The translations under genes were made by a program, and so were the position numbers. A stretch of 64,000 nucleotides of DNA from JAHELQ01 sp965603365 (GTDB lineage Bacteria > Acidobacteriota > Aminicenantia > UBA2199), in assembly GCA_965603365.1 (NCBI GenBank), contig CBFDCR010000013.1:1-64000 (forward strand). The letters run 5' to 3'. Within the stretch, counting starts at the first letter, position 1. The number at the start of each line of letters is the position of its first letter. The notes below the pieces were generated by a model that made no database searches, had not been told where the DNA came from, and saw only the letters and a program-made list of their open reading frames with translations. Positions 1-8,637 of the stretch are shown here, piece by piece.

Positions 1-59
1 GAGGTGTTGGGTAATTAAAATGATTTTTTGTCCGTTTTTTCTTGACCTAGAACATTATG

Positions 60-160
60 TGAATGGTTTCTTCCGCTGTGTGGACGGTTTCGCCGGGTAT
101 GGCAATGATTTTTCCCCCTATGGCAACGATTTCGCCGCCAATGGTGGGGGTAAAAAATCA
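60..160. repeat. degenerate ~18-21 bp tandem repeat
   Basis: About four diverged units beginning with ATGG and carrying a TTTCxxCC core follow each other here. The last two full units, near 99-140, are 21 bp each. No convincing gene lies in the first 397 bases. The unit style resembles the larger 21-bp array at 23.9 kb, but the sequence differs. Confidence 0.4.
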
Positions 161-236
161 TTGGCTGGGGGTAAAATATGAGCAGCCTACAACGCCCCAT
201 TGTTTCCATCAAATAATATCGGGTGTTTTACTCCGC

Positions 237-390
237 CATTACTCCGCCACGTCACCATGCAATTAAGCTGGTTATTAAGGAATTATCAAGAAATATTGGC
301 TCTTTTACTCCGTCATTACTCCGCCACGTCACCATGCAATTAAGCTGGTTATTAAGGAATTATCAAGAAATATTGGCTCTTTTACTCCGT
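237..390. repeat. 77-bp tandem duplication, two copies
   Basis: Bases 237-313 and 314-390 are essentially identical 77-bp units, each starting CATTACTCCGCC and ending TTTTACTCCGT. A partial unit end (TTTTACTCCGC) precedes the first copy at about 226-236, so the array may once have been longer. It lies just downstream of the stop of the minus-strand regulator gene and contains no gene of its own. Confidence 0.9.
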
Positions 391-397
391 CATCAAA

Positions 398-1771
398 TTA
401 AAGGAGCCTTTTTAACGCATATTTGCCTTGGGGATCATTGGGCGTTCGGCCGGTCCACCTGATGATTTCCTTAAGTTGTTTAAGATTTCTTTGTATTGTT
501 CGCTCAGCCAATTTCAAATTTTTTATCATATCATACGTACTGGCTTCACCGTTTTCTTCCAGGTACCGGATGATTTTCTCTTGTGTTTCAGTTAGCTTCA
601 TTTTTGGTTTATGGGTGATCATTTCTAGTCTTTGCAATTTCCCCCTAAATATGACAACAAAGCTGTCTGCCAATTCAAGGAATTCCAACGCCGGCAATCT
701 TGCATTTTGGCACAATTTAATCATCCGGTTTGTGCCTGTTCCCCATTGTTCTATATATTTTATTAGATAAAAACACCTGGCAATCAGTTCGTTTCGTGGT
801 TTGGATTGGTGATGTTTCCTGAGCATTTCCACTGTCAAATTACCGGGAAGTGAGCCGGGGTTCCACACTTCCAGGCGGTCGTCGAATATCCTGATCTGGA
901 CATTCCCTGTATCCCCATAATTTCTATGACATACAGCATTTATAATTGCTTCTCTTAGGGCTTCTTTCGGGTACTCCCAGGTTTCTTCTCTTTCCGGTTT
1001 ATCGGTAACCCGGGCAGCCACGTTAATGTGACGGCGAATAAAATTCAGTACTGCGGGTACCTGTTCAATTATTGTTCCATTAATCTCCTGGATATCGGCA
1101 AAATCTATGGGTTCAATACCATTAAACCTGGCGCATCTGATTTCGGATTGCAAAAAATGTTTTTGGGGATTTTTGCCGAAAAGCAAAAGAGAGGCGTTGG
1201 TTAGATGACCATCTTTCAGCAGGTTTAACTTTTCCAGGATTTTGCCGGTGGTACGGGAAGCATCAAATGTTGTGTTCCGTTCTTCTTCTACTTTATGTAA
1301 GAAAAGTTTCACACGGGTGGTGTCGATTTCAGTCAATTTTACTTCCGGTTTTAATTGGTAATCCCATTTAAAGGCCTTGTTCTTATAAATGAAATCTCGG
1401 ATTTTTTCTGCTGATATTCGTTGGTTTGACCGGCCGACCCTCAGGAAAACTTTATTTTTTGCCCACACCGGTTTTGTTGGATATTCTGTAACCTTGATTA
1501 CAATAACATCTTTATTATTGATATTTTTGATTTCGATTGTAGGGAAAACCTTTGGATCGGTATTTTGTTTGATATCATTGGCAAGGTTTTCCATTGTCTG
1601 GTTTCCTATATCGACACCGGTAATTTCTCCTTTCGGGTCTATGCCAATGTATATGGTTCCTCCTTTGGTATTTGAGAAAGCGGATATTGTCTCCAGGATT
1701 TCCTTTCGTTCGGCAAGAGAACGCTTGATTTCAACTGTTTCGCTTTCAGTCAATTTAAATTTTTCTGTCAT
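398..1771 (-). CDS. AlbA_2 / RecG-C-terminal-like transcriptional regulator
   Basis: Predicted DNA-binding regulator of the Schlafen AlbA_2 plus 'ATP-dependent DNA helicase RecG-related' family (a family name; it has no helicase motifs). The N-terminal ~130 residues fit AlbA_2: TESETVEIK, then a GGTIYIGID loop and VGRSNQ. A central HATPase_c_4-like part follows, with REAIINAVCHRNY, a DDRLEVWNPG motif and EQWGTGTNRM. The C-terminal ~60 residues look like a winged helix (TEKIIRYLEENGEAS-type segment). I chose the ATG at 1771, because family members start close to the TESE motif. In-frame ATGs at 1786 and 1825 would add 5 or 18 residues. The gene diverges from the DUF3782 protein that follows. 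Its targets are unknown. Confidence 0.75.
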   Translation of the reverse strand: MTEKFKLTESETVEIKRSLAERKEILETISAFSNTKGGTIYIGIDPKGEITGVDIGNQTMENLANDIKQNTDPKVFPTIEIKNINNKDVIVIKVTEYPTKPVWAKNKVFLRVGRSNQRISAEKIRDFIYKNKAFKWDYQLKPEVKLTEIDTTRVKLFLHKVEEERNTTFDASRTTGKILEKLNLLKDGHLTNASLLLFGKNPQKHFLQSEIRCARFNGIEPIDFADIQEINGTIIEQVPAVLNFIRRHINVAARVTDKPEREETWEYPKEALREAIINAVCHRNYGDTGNVQIRIFDDRLEVWNPGSLPGNLTVEMLRKHHQSKPRNELIARCFYLIKYIEQWGTGTNRMIKLCQNARLPALEFLELADSFVVIFRGKLQRLEMITHKPKMKLTETQEKIIRYLEENGEASTYDMIKNLKLAERTIQRNLKQLKEIIRWTGRTPNDPQGKYALKRLL

Positions 1772-1876
1772 TTTCCCATTACCCATTGTATAAATTCTCA
1801 CAAAAAAATTCAAGGGCTGTACCATATACCCTTCGGATTTATAAAAACGACCTGAACACGCACAAAGGGGTTTGGG

Positions 1877-1905
1877 TTGACAATTGGGGGAATTAATCGT
1901 ATATT
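1877..1905 (+). promoter_or_regulatory. sigma-70 promoter
   Basis: TTGACA at 1877-1882, a 17-bp spacer and TATATT at 1900-1905. It reads toward the coiled-coil gene starting at 1948. A second TATAAT lies at about 1914 and could act as an alternative -10. Confidence 0.6.
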
Positions 1906-1947
1906 AGGGTGGGTATAATTGTTGATTGAGGACATTGAGGTGACAGG

Positions 1948-2907
1948 ATGAACATCGATGTGCAGACGGTGAAAAAAATTATCCGGGAAGAGCTGCCTGG
2001 ATTGGTGAAGAGCGACAGCGAAATTCGCCAATTGATCGTGCAGCTTTCCAGGGAACAGGCAGAACTCCAGGCGGACAAAGTAGAAGTGGTGATGGACAGC
2101 CGGTTTGACCGGCTGCTGGAGGAGTTACGCAGGGACCGGGAAGAGCAAACCCGGAAGTGGGACAAAAACCAGGAAGAAATGCGGCAACTTCGGGATGAGC
2201 AGAACAAAAAATGGGACAAAAACCAGGAGGAAATGCGGCAACTTCGGGATGAGCAGAATAAAAAATGGGACAAAAACCGGGAGGAAATGCGGCAACTTCG
2301 GGATGAGCAGAACAAAAAATGGGATGAGCAAAACAGGAAATGGGAAGAAAATCAGAAGGAACTGCGGCAACTTCGGGAAGAGCAGAATAAAAAGTGGGAT
2401 GAACAGAATAAAAAATGGGATGAGCAGAACAAAAAGTGGGAAAAAAATCAAGAGGAATTGGAGAAAATTTACCGGTCTATAGAGAAACTTTACCAGAAAC
2501 ATGAAGTCTCCATCGGGGCACTGGGCGCCAGGTGGGGACTCCGCTCCGAAGAGAGTTTTCGCAATGCATTGGCGGGCATACTGGAAAACCTCGATGTGGA
2601 AGTACTCCATGTTACCGAATACGACGACAAGGGCGAAGTATTCGGCTGGCCGGAACAGGTCGAACTGGATGTGATCCTTATAGACAGTCTTTTGATCATC
2701 GGCGAGATCAAATCCTCGGTCAGCAAGCCGGATATCTATTCATTTTACAAGAAGGCGAAATTTTATGAAAAGATGCATGAACGGGAAGCCAACAGCCGGG
2801 TCATCATCTCCCCCATGGTCGATCCGCACGCCCGCAAGGTGGCGGAAAAGCTGGGCATCAAGATTTACAGCTATGTGGAAGCCATCGAAAAAGAAATTGC
2901 CACCTGA
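1948..2907 (+). CDS. coiled-coil protein with C-terminal DUF3782 (PD-(D/E)XK-like) domain
   Basis: A 319-residue protein. Residues ~1-65 are a short helical start. Residues ~66-190 are a highly charged coiled coil built from repeats of the type QEEMRQLRDEQNKKWDKN. Residues ~195-319 match the DUF3782 type. There ELDVILID followed by IIGEIKSS gives the D...ExK arrangement of the PD-(D/E)XK nuclease fold, so a nuclease or nuclease-like DNA-binding role is possible but unproven. The ATG at 1948 follows GAGGTG with about 5 bases spacing. The gene stands alone behind its own promoter. The coiled coil probably changes length between strains by recombination of its 54-bp DNA repeats. Confidence 0.75.
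   Translation: MNIDVQTVKKIIREELPGLVKSDSEIRQLIVQLSREQAELQADKVEVVMDSRFDRLLEELRRDREEQTRKWDKNQEEMRQLRDEQNKKWDKNQEEMRQLRDEQNKKWDKNREEMRQLRDEQNKKWDEQNRKWEENQKELRQLREEQNKKWDEQNKKWDEQNKKWEKNQEELEKIYRSIEKLYQKHEVSIGALGARWGLRSEESFRNALAGILENLDVEVLHVTEYDDKGEVFGWPEQVELDVILIDSLLIIGEIKSSVSKPDIYSFYKKAKFYEKMHEREANSRVIISPMVDPHARKVAEKLGIKIYSYVEAIEKEIAT
2161..2439 (+). repeat. 54-bp (plus 21-bp) in-frame tandem repeats inside the coiled-coil gene
   Basis: Three nearly identical 54-bp units lie at 2161-2214, 2215-2268 and 2269-2322. A 21-bp spacer unit and a fourth, more diverged 54-bp unit (2344-2397) follow, then further 21-bp units. Each 54-bp unit encodes 18 residues and each 21-bp unit a heptad, so changes in unit number keep the reading frame. 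Confidence 0.9.
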
Positions 2908-2999
2908 GTCATCTAAAGATATTTAACAAAGTCCTTTACGGGAATGGGAATTTATGTTAAAAATATTCTACGAAACTTTTTGACTGAAAGGATCACGGC

Positions 3000-4061
3000 A
3001 TGAGAAAAGACAACATAACGGTGGGCATTGTGTTTGGCGGTAAATCCAGGGAGCACGATGTCTCCATCGAGTCGGCCAGAGCAATTTGCCAACACATCGA
3101 CCGGGACCGCTATACCCCCAGGCTCATATACATCAATAAAGAGGGTAATTGGGCATTTATCGAAGAGGAGGCGCTGATGCAGGCCGAAGCCTACCGGGAC
3201 ACCGGCCTGATCAAAGGAATCCCGGAACATTTTTTCTCCATCTCCCCCTGGGATAGCAGAAGCCCGGTGCAAGCAGAAATCGATATCCATTTCCCGATTC
3301 TGCACGGACCCAACGGCGAGGACGGAAAAATCCAGGGACTCTGGGAATTGGCGGGCAAGCCTTATGTGGGGGCCAACAGCTTTGCCTCGGCCCTGGCCAT
3401 GGACAAGGGAGTGGCCAAGGCGCTGTTCCAGCGGGCCGGCCTGCCGACCCCCGGTTTCCTGATCTTTTCGGGGAATAACGAAACACAAATTAAGGAAGAG
3501 GTGTCACAGCACTTCCATTACCCGGTGTTTGTCAAACCTTGCTCGCTGGGTTCGTCGGTGGGCATCTCAAAGGTTAAGAAAGAAGACGAATTAATACCGG
3601 CAGTGAGGATTGCCTTTCAGCATGACAAGAAAATCATCATCGAACAGGGGCTGGATGCCCGGGAAATTGAAATATCGGTGATGGGCAACGACGAGGTATT
3701 GGTCTCCCCGCCGGGAGAGCTCATCCCGGCCAATGAATTTTACGATTACGCCGATAAATACCTGGAGGGGAAAACCCAATTTATTATCCCGGCCCACCTA
3801 AGCGAAGAAACGGAAAGCCAAATCAAAGGGATGGCTGAGGCAGCCTACCGGACATTGTCGTTAAACGGCATGTCCAGGATCGACTTTTTTGTGGAAAAAG
3901 GCAGCCAAAAAGTTTACATCAATGAGATCAACACCATTCCGGGTTTTACGGAGATCAGCATGTTTCCCAGGCTGTTTGGGCTGATGGGTATCTCGTTTAC
4001 CGAACTGGTGAGCCGGTTGATCGAATACGGGTTTGAATACCATGAAAATTTTGGCGATTGA
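3000..4061 (+). CDS. ddl: D-alanine--D-alanine ligase
   Basis: Cytoplasmic ATP-grasp enzyme that joins two D-alanines for peptidoglycan. Its 353 residues match the usual length. Visible motifs are GGKSREHDVS near the N-terminus, EDGKIQGL, the GSSVGIS loop around residue 184 and the metal/substrate site NEINTIPGFT around residues 306-315. The start at 3000 has AAGGA about 8 bases upstream. The 3' end overlaps ruvX, followed by mltG, so the three genes form one unit combining cell-wall synthesis and remodelling with a nuclease. Confidence 0.96.
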   Translation: MRKDNITVGIVFGGKSREHDVSIESARAICQHIDRDRYTPRLIYINKEGNWAFIEEEALMQAEAYRDTGLIKGIPEHFFSISPWDSRSPVQAEIDIHFPILHGPNGEDGKIQGLWELAGKPYVGANSFASALAMDKGVAKALFQRAGLPTPGFLIFSGNNETQIKEEVSQHFHYPVFVKPCSLGSSVGISKVKKEDELIPAVRIAFQHDKKIIIEQGLDAREIEISVMGNDEVLVSPPGELIPANEFYDYADKYLEGKTQFIIPAHLSEETESQIKGMAEAAYRTLSLNGMSRIDFFVEKGSQKVYINEINTIPGFTEISMFPRLFGLMGISFTELVSRLIEYGFEYHENFGD

Positions 4062-4449
4062 TTTTGGCTTGAAACGGATGGGTTTTGCCGTGGGTAACAC
4101 CGTTTTAAAGAGTGCCAACCCCATCCAGCCGATCAACAGGAAAAAATTGGCGGACGATCTAAATGCCATCCAGAACCTTATTGAGGAATACGACATCCAG
4201 AAAATCGTAATCGGCTACCCCTTAAACATGGACGGCAGCCAGAGTGAGATGACCGCAAATGTGGAACACTATGCCAATTTTTTAAAAAATCACCTCGATA
4301 TCGATATCGAATTTATGGATGAGAGATTGACGAGCTTTGAAGCATTCGAGTTACTGAAACCGATCCAGCCGGATTTTAAAAAGAGGAGAAAATCAAAGGA
4401 TTCGGTCTCCGCCATGGTTATCCTGAATAGTTACCTGGAGCAGCGATGA
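4042..4449 (+). CDS. ruvX: RuvX/YqgF family Holliday-junction resolvase / pre-16S rRNA nuclease
   Basis: A small RNase H-fold nuclease of ~135 residues, the normal size. Motif AIDFGLKRMGFAVG carries the first catalytic Asp. MDERLTS supplies the middle acidic residue and KDSVSAMVIL the last Asp. Family members act in 16S rRNA 5' maturation and/or Holliday-junction resolution. The ATG at 4042 is preferred over an in-frame TTG at 4033, because the family begins right at MKILAIDFG. It overlaps the ddl end by 20 bases and shares an ATGA with mltG. Confidence 0.92.
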   Translation: MKILAIDFGLKRMGFAVGNTVLKSANPIQPINRKKLADDLNAIQNLIEEYDIQKIVIGYPLNMDGSQSEMTANVEHYANFLKNHLDIDIEFMDERLTSFEAFELLKPIQPDFKKRRKSKDSVSAMVILNSYLEQR

Positions 4450-5417
4450 AAAAAATAGTTCTTGTTTTTATTTTAATCTTGATTGTCCTGGCCGCAGTAT
4501 TGGGTATCGACTTTTACCGTAAGGTTTTTCTCCCCTACAAAGGATACACGGATACCATTACCGTTGAGATTGAAAAGGGGGCATCGGTATCCACCATCGG
4601 TGAGGTCTTGTATCGAAAAAAAATCATCCCCAGCTATTCTTATTTTATTATTTATTATAGACTTTTTTTTAGCAAAACCAATTTACAGTCGGGGGAGTTT
4701 GAGTTTACCGACCCCATGAACATGAGGCAAATCATCGAAAAACTCCACAAAGGCAAGGTGGTGCTGTACAAGATTACGATTAAAGAGGGCATGACCATAA
4801 ACGAAACCGCCGAATTTTTAGAGAACGATCACGGCATAAGCAGCACCCAATTCCTGGAGGCGGCCCGGGACCTGGAGGGATACCTGTATCCGGATACTTA
4901 TCTCATACCCAGGGGAACCGGGGCCGTCGAAATGATAGAATTAATGGTCAAAAAATTCAAAGACCACTTCACCAATTCCCTGAAATGGCGGGCCCGGGAC
5001 ATCAACATGTCCGTCCGGGAGGTGGTGATACTGGCCTCACTGATTGAAAAGGAGACGGCGGTCCGGGATGAACGCTTTCTCATATCATCGGTTTTTCACA
5101 ACCGCCTGCGCATCGGTATGCCCTTAGCCTGTGATCCAACGATTATATATATTCTTAAAAAACAAAACCGGTACGACGGCAATATCCGCTGGAAAGACCT
5201 GAAACTGGATTCTCCCTACAATACCAGAGTTCACAAAGGGCTGCCGCCGGGCCCCATATGCAGCCCGGGTTTTGCCTCTATCGAAGCGGCCCTGTTCCCG
5301 GAAAACACCAAATATTTATATTTTGTCTCCAAAGACGGCCGCCATCATTACTTTTCTAAAACCCTCAAGGAGCACAACTGGGCGGTGAGGAAATATATCA
5401 TCAATCGAAACGACTAA
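4446..5417 (+). CDS. mltG: endolytic murein transglycosylase MltG (YceG)
   Basis: Inner-membrane enzyme that cuts nascent glycan strands and helps end their elongation. Its 323 residues have one N-terminal membrane segment (~4-20), a LysM-like region and the YceG catalytic domain. The motif ASLIEKET around residues 197-204 holds the catalytic Glu. SPYNTRVHKGLPPGPI is the family signature. It starts at the ATGA overlap with ruvX, so translation is probably coupled. Confidence 0.94.
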   Translation: MKKIVLVFILILIVLAAVLGIDFYRKVFLPYKGYTDTITVEIEKGASVSTIGEVLYRKKIIPSYSYFIIYYRLFFSKTNLQSGEFEFTDPMNMRQIIEKLHKGKVVLYKITIKEGMTINETAEFLENDHGISSTQFLEAARDLEGYLYPDTYLIPRGTGAVEMIELMVKKFKDHFTNSLKWRARDINMSVREVVILASLIEKETAVRDERFLISSVFHNRLRIGMPLACDPTIIYILKKQNRYDGNIRWKDLKLDSPYNTRVHKGLPPGPICSPGFASIEAALFPENTKYLYFVSKDGRHHYFSKTLKEHNWAVRKYIINRND

Positions 5418-5449
5418 TATCTACACTCCATCACAACGGCCAACGAAAC

Positions 5450-5478
5450 TTGACACCCTTCCCCTCATCGCCTATAAT
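5450..5478 (+). promoter_or_regulatory. consensus sigma-70 promoter
   Basis: TTGACA (5450-5455), 17-bp spacer, TATAAT (5473-5478): a perfect consensus match. It drives the PP-loop gene starting at 5513, with a leader of about 28 bases. Confidence 0.85.
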
Positions 5479-5512
5479 ACTCGACTAATTCCTTAAATAT
5501 AGAAGGTGAAAA

Positions 5513-6616
5513 ATGGCCGATATTCAGTACTGTGCAAAGTGTCACATCATTAAGTCCAATCATCCGGGGATTACCTTTGACCAGGATGGTGTCTGCAATT
5601 TGTGTAATATGGAAATCCCGGAGTTTCTCTTCAAGAACCGTGAGCTTGCCCAGAAAAACTTGCAGGAATTTATAAACAGCCCTTCGGACAATACCAGGAG
5701 CTACGATTGTATGTCAATGTTAAGCGGCGGCAAAGACAGCACCTATATACTTTACAAAATGTTAAAGGAGAAAAAAAAGAAGATCCTGGCCTATACATAC
5801 AATATTCCCTACGAATCAAAAGATGCCCTCAAAAACATAGACAGGATCCTTGACCGTCTGAATGTGGATCATATCTACCTTACCAATAAAATCAAGTACA
5901 AAAAAATGATGAAATTCACCTTTGCCAATCCCGAGAGTACCGCCTCCCCCCAATACCAGGCCGAAAAACACCCCTGTATTCTTTGCACCAGCTACATGAT
6001 TATAAACGCCTGTTTACTGGCTTTCAGGATGAATATTCCTTATATACTATATTGTGCCGATCCCATTCAATCCATTACATTTATTTCGGATACAAAGACA
6101 CTAATCAACGATTTTGTAGCCAAAATGGGAGAGGAGGTCTCTTATTACCTGTTTGGCGAGCAGTTGAATATTCTACAAAAAAAAGATGAGAAGGAGTTGC
6201 CCAAAATCATTTTCCCCTATGTCGGCAGCGCCTATAATCCCGCCGCCATCATAGCAGAACTCAAAAAAGGGGAGCTGTACGAGTCAAACCCGGAAAAAAC
6301 CCACTGCTCACTCTGGGGGCTGATCAATTACTACGCTTATAAGCATTACGATTGTTCCTTCTATACATTGGAATACGCCACCCAGATCAGACAGGCGCCG
6401 GACAAGTATAAAAGAGAGGCGGTCATCCAGTTTGACAGGGAACTAAAAAACGCCATCCTTCACATTGCCACCAAAAAGGAGATCGGCGAAGAAGAGAAAG
6501 AGCGAATCAGGCAGATCGCCAAAAGCATTACCGGGGATCTGGCCACCGAGTATATGTGTGAGAACATTATATCAATCGGAAAAATCGCCCAGGAACTGGC
6601 AATTGACCTCGACTAA
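5513..6616 (+). CDS. PP-loop ATP pyrophosphatase, N-acetyl sugar amidotransferase-like (WbpG/PseA-type)
   Basis: A 367-residue protein. An N-terminal zinc-ribbon-like segment has CAKC near residue 7 and CNLC near residue 28. The ATP PP-loop SGGKDS follows at residues 71-76, and a further CILC lies in the middle. This arrangement is that of the N-acetyl sugar amidotransferase family, which turns a sugar carboxylate or acetamido group into an amidine during surface-polysaccharide synthesis using ammonia from a partner. No glycosyltransferases or HisH/HisF-like partners are adjacent, so the substrate is unclear. It could also be a tRNA- or small-molecule-modifying PP-loop enzyme. The strong consensus promoter suggests steady expression. 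Confidence 0.65.
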   Translation: MADIQYCAKCHIIKSNHPGITFDQDGVCNLCNMEIPEFLFKNRELAQKNLQEFINSPSDNTRSYDCMSMLSGGKDSTYILYKMLKEKKKKILAYTYNIPYESKDALKNIDRILDRLNVDHIYLTNKIKYKKMMKFTFANPESTASPQYQAEKHPCILCTSYMIINACLLAFRMNIPYILYCADPIQSITFISDTKTLINDFVAKMGEEVSYYLFGEQLNILQKKDEKELPKIIFPYVGSAYNPAAIIAELKKGELYESNPEKTHCSLWGLINYYAYKHYDCSFYTLEYATQIRQAPDKYKREAVIQFDRELKNAILHIATKKEIGEEEKERIRQIAKSITGDLATEYMCENIISIGKIAQELAIDLD

Positions 6617-7551
6617 ATAAGACGAAACAGCAGCGCTGCCAGGATGGCTAAAGCAGCGAGTAACAATATGACCACATCTCTTTTAGATATTTTCAATACG
6701 ATTTTTTTTTTACCGCTGCCTTTTCGTTTGACCTTCTTTATGTTCTCAAGGGTTACCCCCTTCTTACGGGGGTATTTGCCGTATTCCAGCAGTACAACGG
6801 TAATGTTATCGTCTCCGCCCCGGAATTTGGCCAGATCGACCATGTATTCGGCGGCCCTCTTTAAATTGCCGCTGCCCTGCAGAATGTATACCATCTCAGG
6901 GGGTTTCAGGTAGTTGGAAAGGCCGTCGGAACAGAGGAGCAGTATATTGCCCCACCCCAACGGAAACTGCTCGACGGGATCCAGGTCCAGCTTCTCCGTG
7001 CCCCCCAAAGACTTGTATATCACATTTTTATGGGAAAAGGTCTCGGCCTGTTCGGGCTTGAGGGCATCGGTATCCAACAACCGCTGCAGCATCGTATGAT
7101 CCGTGCTTTTCTGAGTAATTTCATCCCCGTTAATTAAATACAATTTACTGTCGCCGATGTGGCCAAAATGGACAATCAGTTCCCCGGAGCGGCCACGCGG
7201 GGCTGCTCCGCGGCCGGCTTCCGGCGCGCTGACGACGGCTAAGGTACAGGTGGTGCCGATATTCATTCCCCTGAATTTCTCGGCCGCCTTCTCCCTGATT
7301 TTACGGTTGCCCAGTACCAGGCAATCCTCGATCAGTTCCACTACAGCCAGCCGTCCCCGGTTTTGATTAAACAGCCGCTCAATGGTCTCTACCGCTGTCT
7401 CCGAAGCGGCCCTGCCGCCGATATGTCCCCCCATGCCGTCTGCTACAGTTGCCGCCACGATATTACCGTAATCCCGGTGCCAGAAGTTATCTTCATTCTC
7501 CTCCCTCACCATACCCACATCGGTGAGGGCCGAAATCTTGATATTCTTCAT
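6613..7551 (-). CDS. PP2C-family serine/threonine phosphatase with C-terminal membrane anchor
   Basis: A 312-residue protein. The N-terminal ~240 residues show PP2C metal-site motifs in order: REENEDNFW, ADGMGGH, GDSKLYL, SDGLSNYL and GGDDNITVVLL. A basic linker (KKVKRKGSGKKK) leads to one C-terminal hydrophobic helix ending FRLI. The catalytic domain should face the cytoplasm and remove phosphate from Ser/Thr on protein partners. It overlaps the upstream VWA gene by 4 bases (ATGA) and sits in one transcript with the VWA and FHA genes. No Ser/Thr kinase is encoded nearby. The 3' end overlaps the PP-loop gene on the other strand by 4 bases. Confidence 0.9.
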   Translation of the reverse strand: MKNIKISALTDVGMVREENEDNFWHRDYGNIVAATVADGMGGHIGGRAASETAVETIERLFNQNRGRLAVVELIEDCLVLGNRKIREKAAEKFRGMNIGTTCTLAVVSAPEAGRGAAPRGRSGELIVHFGHIGDSKLYLINGDEITQKSTDHTMLQRLLDTDALKPEQAETFSHKNVIYKSLGGTEKLDLDPVEQFPLGWGNILLLCSDGLSNYLKPPEMVYILQGSGNLKRAAEYMVDLAKFRGGDDNITVVLLEYGKYPRKKGVTLENIKKVKRKGSGKKKIVLKISKRDVVILLLAALAILAALLFRLI

Positions 7552-8636
7552 CCTCTCTTCTTCCCCTTTCCCCTCCGGATCATCGCCACAATCAGAACCA
7601 GGATGAGTATCCCTAAAACCACGGAGAGGAGGATGATGAGCCGATGTTCATTTTTCTCTTTCCGCTCTATTTGCCGCTGCTGCCGGGCCAACTTCCGGTT
7701 CTCCTCTCTTCTTATTCTCTTTAACAACTCGGTGGGGATTCTCGACTCCCGGGCCGACAGGTAGGGCTTCTCCCCGGAAACGACCCGGCCCATATAGGGC
7801 ACTTCGACCCGCAGGCGGTGCCATTGATCGTCCATGGGGAATGAGGTCTTGAAGCGCATCAACAACTGGGAATGCAGCAAGAGGGAGATATTTCTATAAA
7901 TATCGGCCAGTCGATCCGGTCCGGGGGCATGGTAATAGTTGGCCTCGGTCTGGCCGGCCATTTTCTTTAACATCTTCTCATCGATATTCTCACCCAGCCC
8001 CACCGAGAACACGGAAACCTGGTTTTCCCGGGCCTTCCGGATCACTTCGTCCAACGTACGGGTGCTCCGGTTCTCCTTGCCGTCGGTTAACACCAGTATC
8101 ACCTTCACCCCATCCTCCGGCACCGACTTAAACAGTTCCACCCCCTGCCAGACCGCATCCAGCAGGGCAGTATCACTCCCCACCCGGGTTTTTTGAATCT
8201 TGCCGATAACGGCGGCCGGGTCTCCGGTAAACTTCGCGGCGATCTTTACCTGGGTATCGAATTCGATATAAGCGGCCCGGTCTTGGCCCCTCATCATCTC
8301 CACAAATTTGCCGGCCGCCTCCCTGGCCTTTTTTATGGGGGTGCCCTTCATGCTGCCGCTCTTATCGATGATGACCACCGTGTATATGGGCAGTTGTTTG
8401 CTGTCGAGGGGAACCACCCGGACACCCTGGATGGGTTTACCATTTTCATACAGCAGCAGCCCCCTGGTATCGACCGGGATCGGCTTGCCCGTTTCACTTT
8501 CCACCGATATGATGGCCGAAATTTCGGGAAACTGTTTGAGATTCACCTGCTTTATCCTGATCATCTGGGCTTCGACAATAAGCACTGCCGCCAACAATAC
8601 GATAAAAAACAGGCTTGTTTTCACGGTTGTTTTCAA
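7548..8636 (-). CDS. exported von Willebrand factor A domain protein
   Basis: A 362-residue protein with an N-terminal signal or anchor (hydrophobic ~8-23). The VWA domain carries the MIDAS motif DKSGS at residues 91-95. The later VLVLTDGKENR strand fits the same fold. A Lys/Arg-rich coiled segment (RRIREEENRKLARQQRQ) precedes a C-terminal transmembrane helix and a short basic tail. It probably binds a protein partner through Mg2+ on the outer face of the membrane. It lies between FHA and PP2C genes and is translationally coupled to PP2C, which suggests a phospho-signalling module sensing envelope events. The exact role is unknown. Confidence 0.85.
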   Translation of the reverse strand: MKTTVKTSLFFIVLLAAVLIVEAQMIRIKQVNLKQFPEISAIISVESETGKPIPVDTRGLLLYENGKPIQGVRVVPLDSKQLPIYTVVIIDKSGSMKGTPIKKAREAAGKFVEMMRGQDRAAYIEFDTQVKIAAKFTGDPAAVIGKIQKTRVGSDTALLDAVWQGVELFKSVPEDGVKVILVLTDGKENRSTRTLDEVIRKARENQVSVFSVGLGENIDEKMLKKMAGQTEANYYHAPGPDRLADIYRNISLLLHSQLLMRFKTSFPMDDQWHRLRVEVPYMGRVVSGEKPYLSARESRIPTELLKRIRREENRKLARQQRQIERKEKNEHRLIILLSVVLGILILVLIVAMIRRGKGKKRG

Positions 8637-8637
8637 T

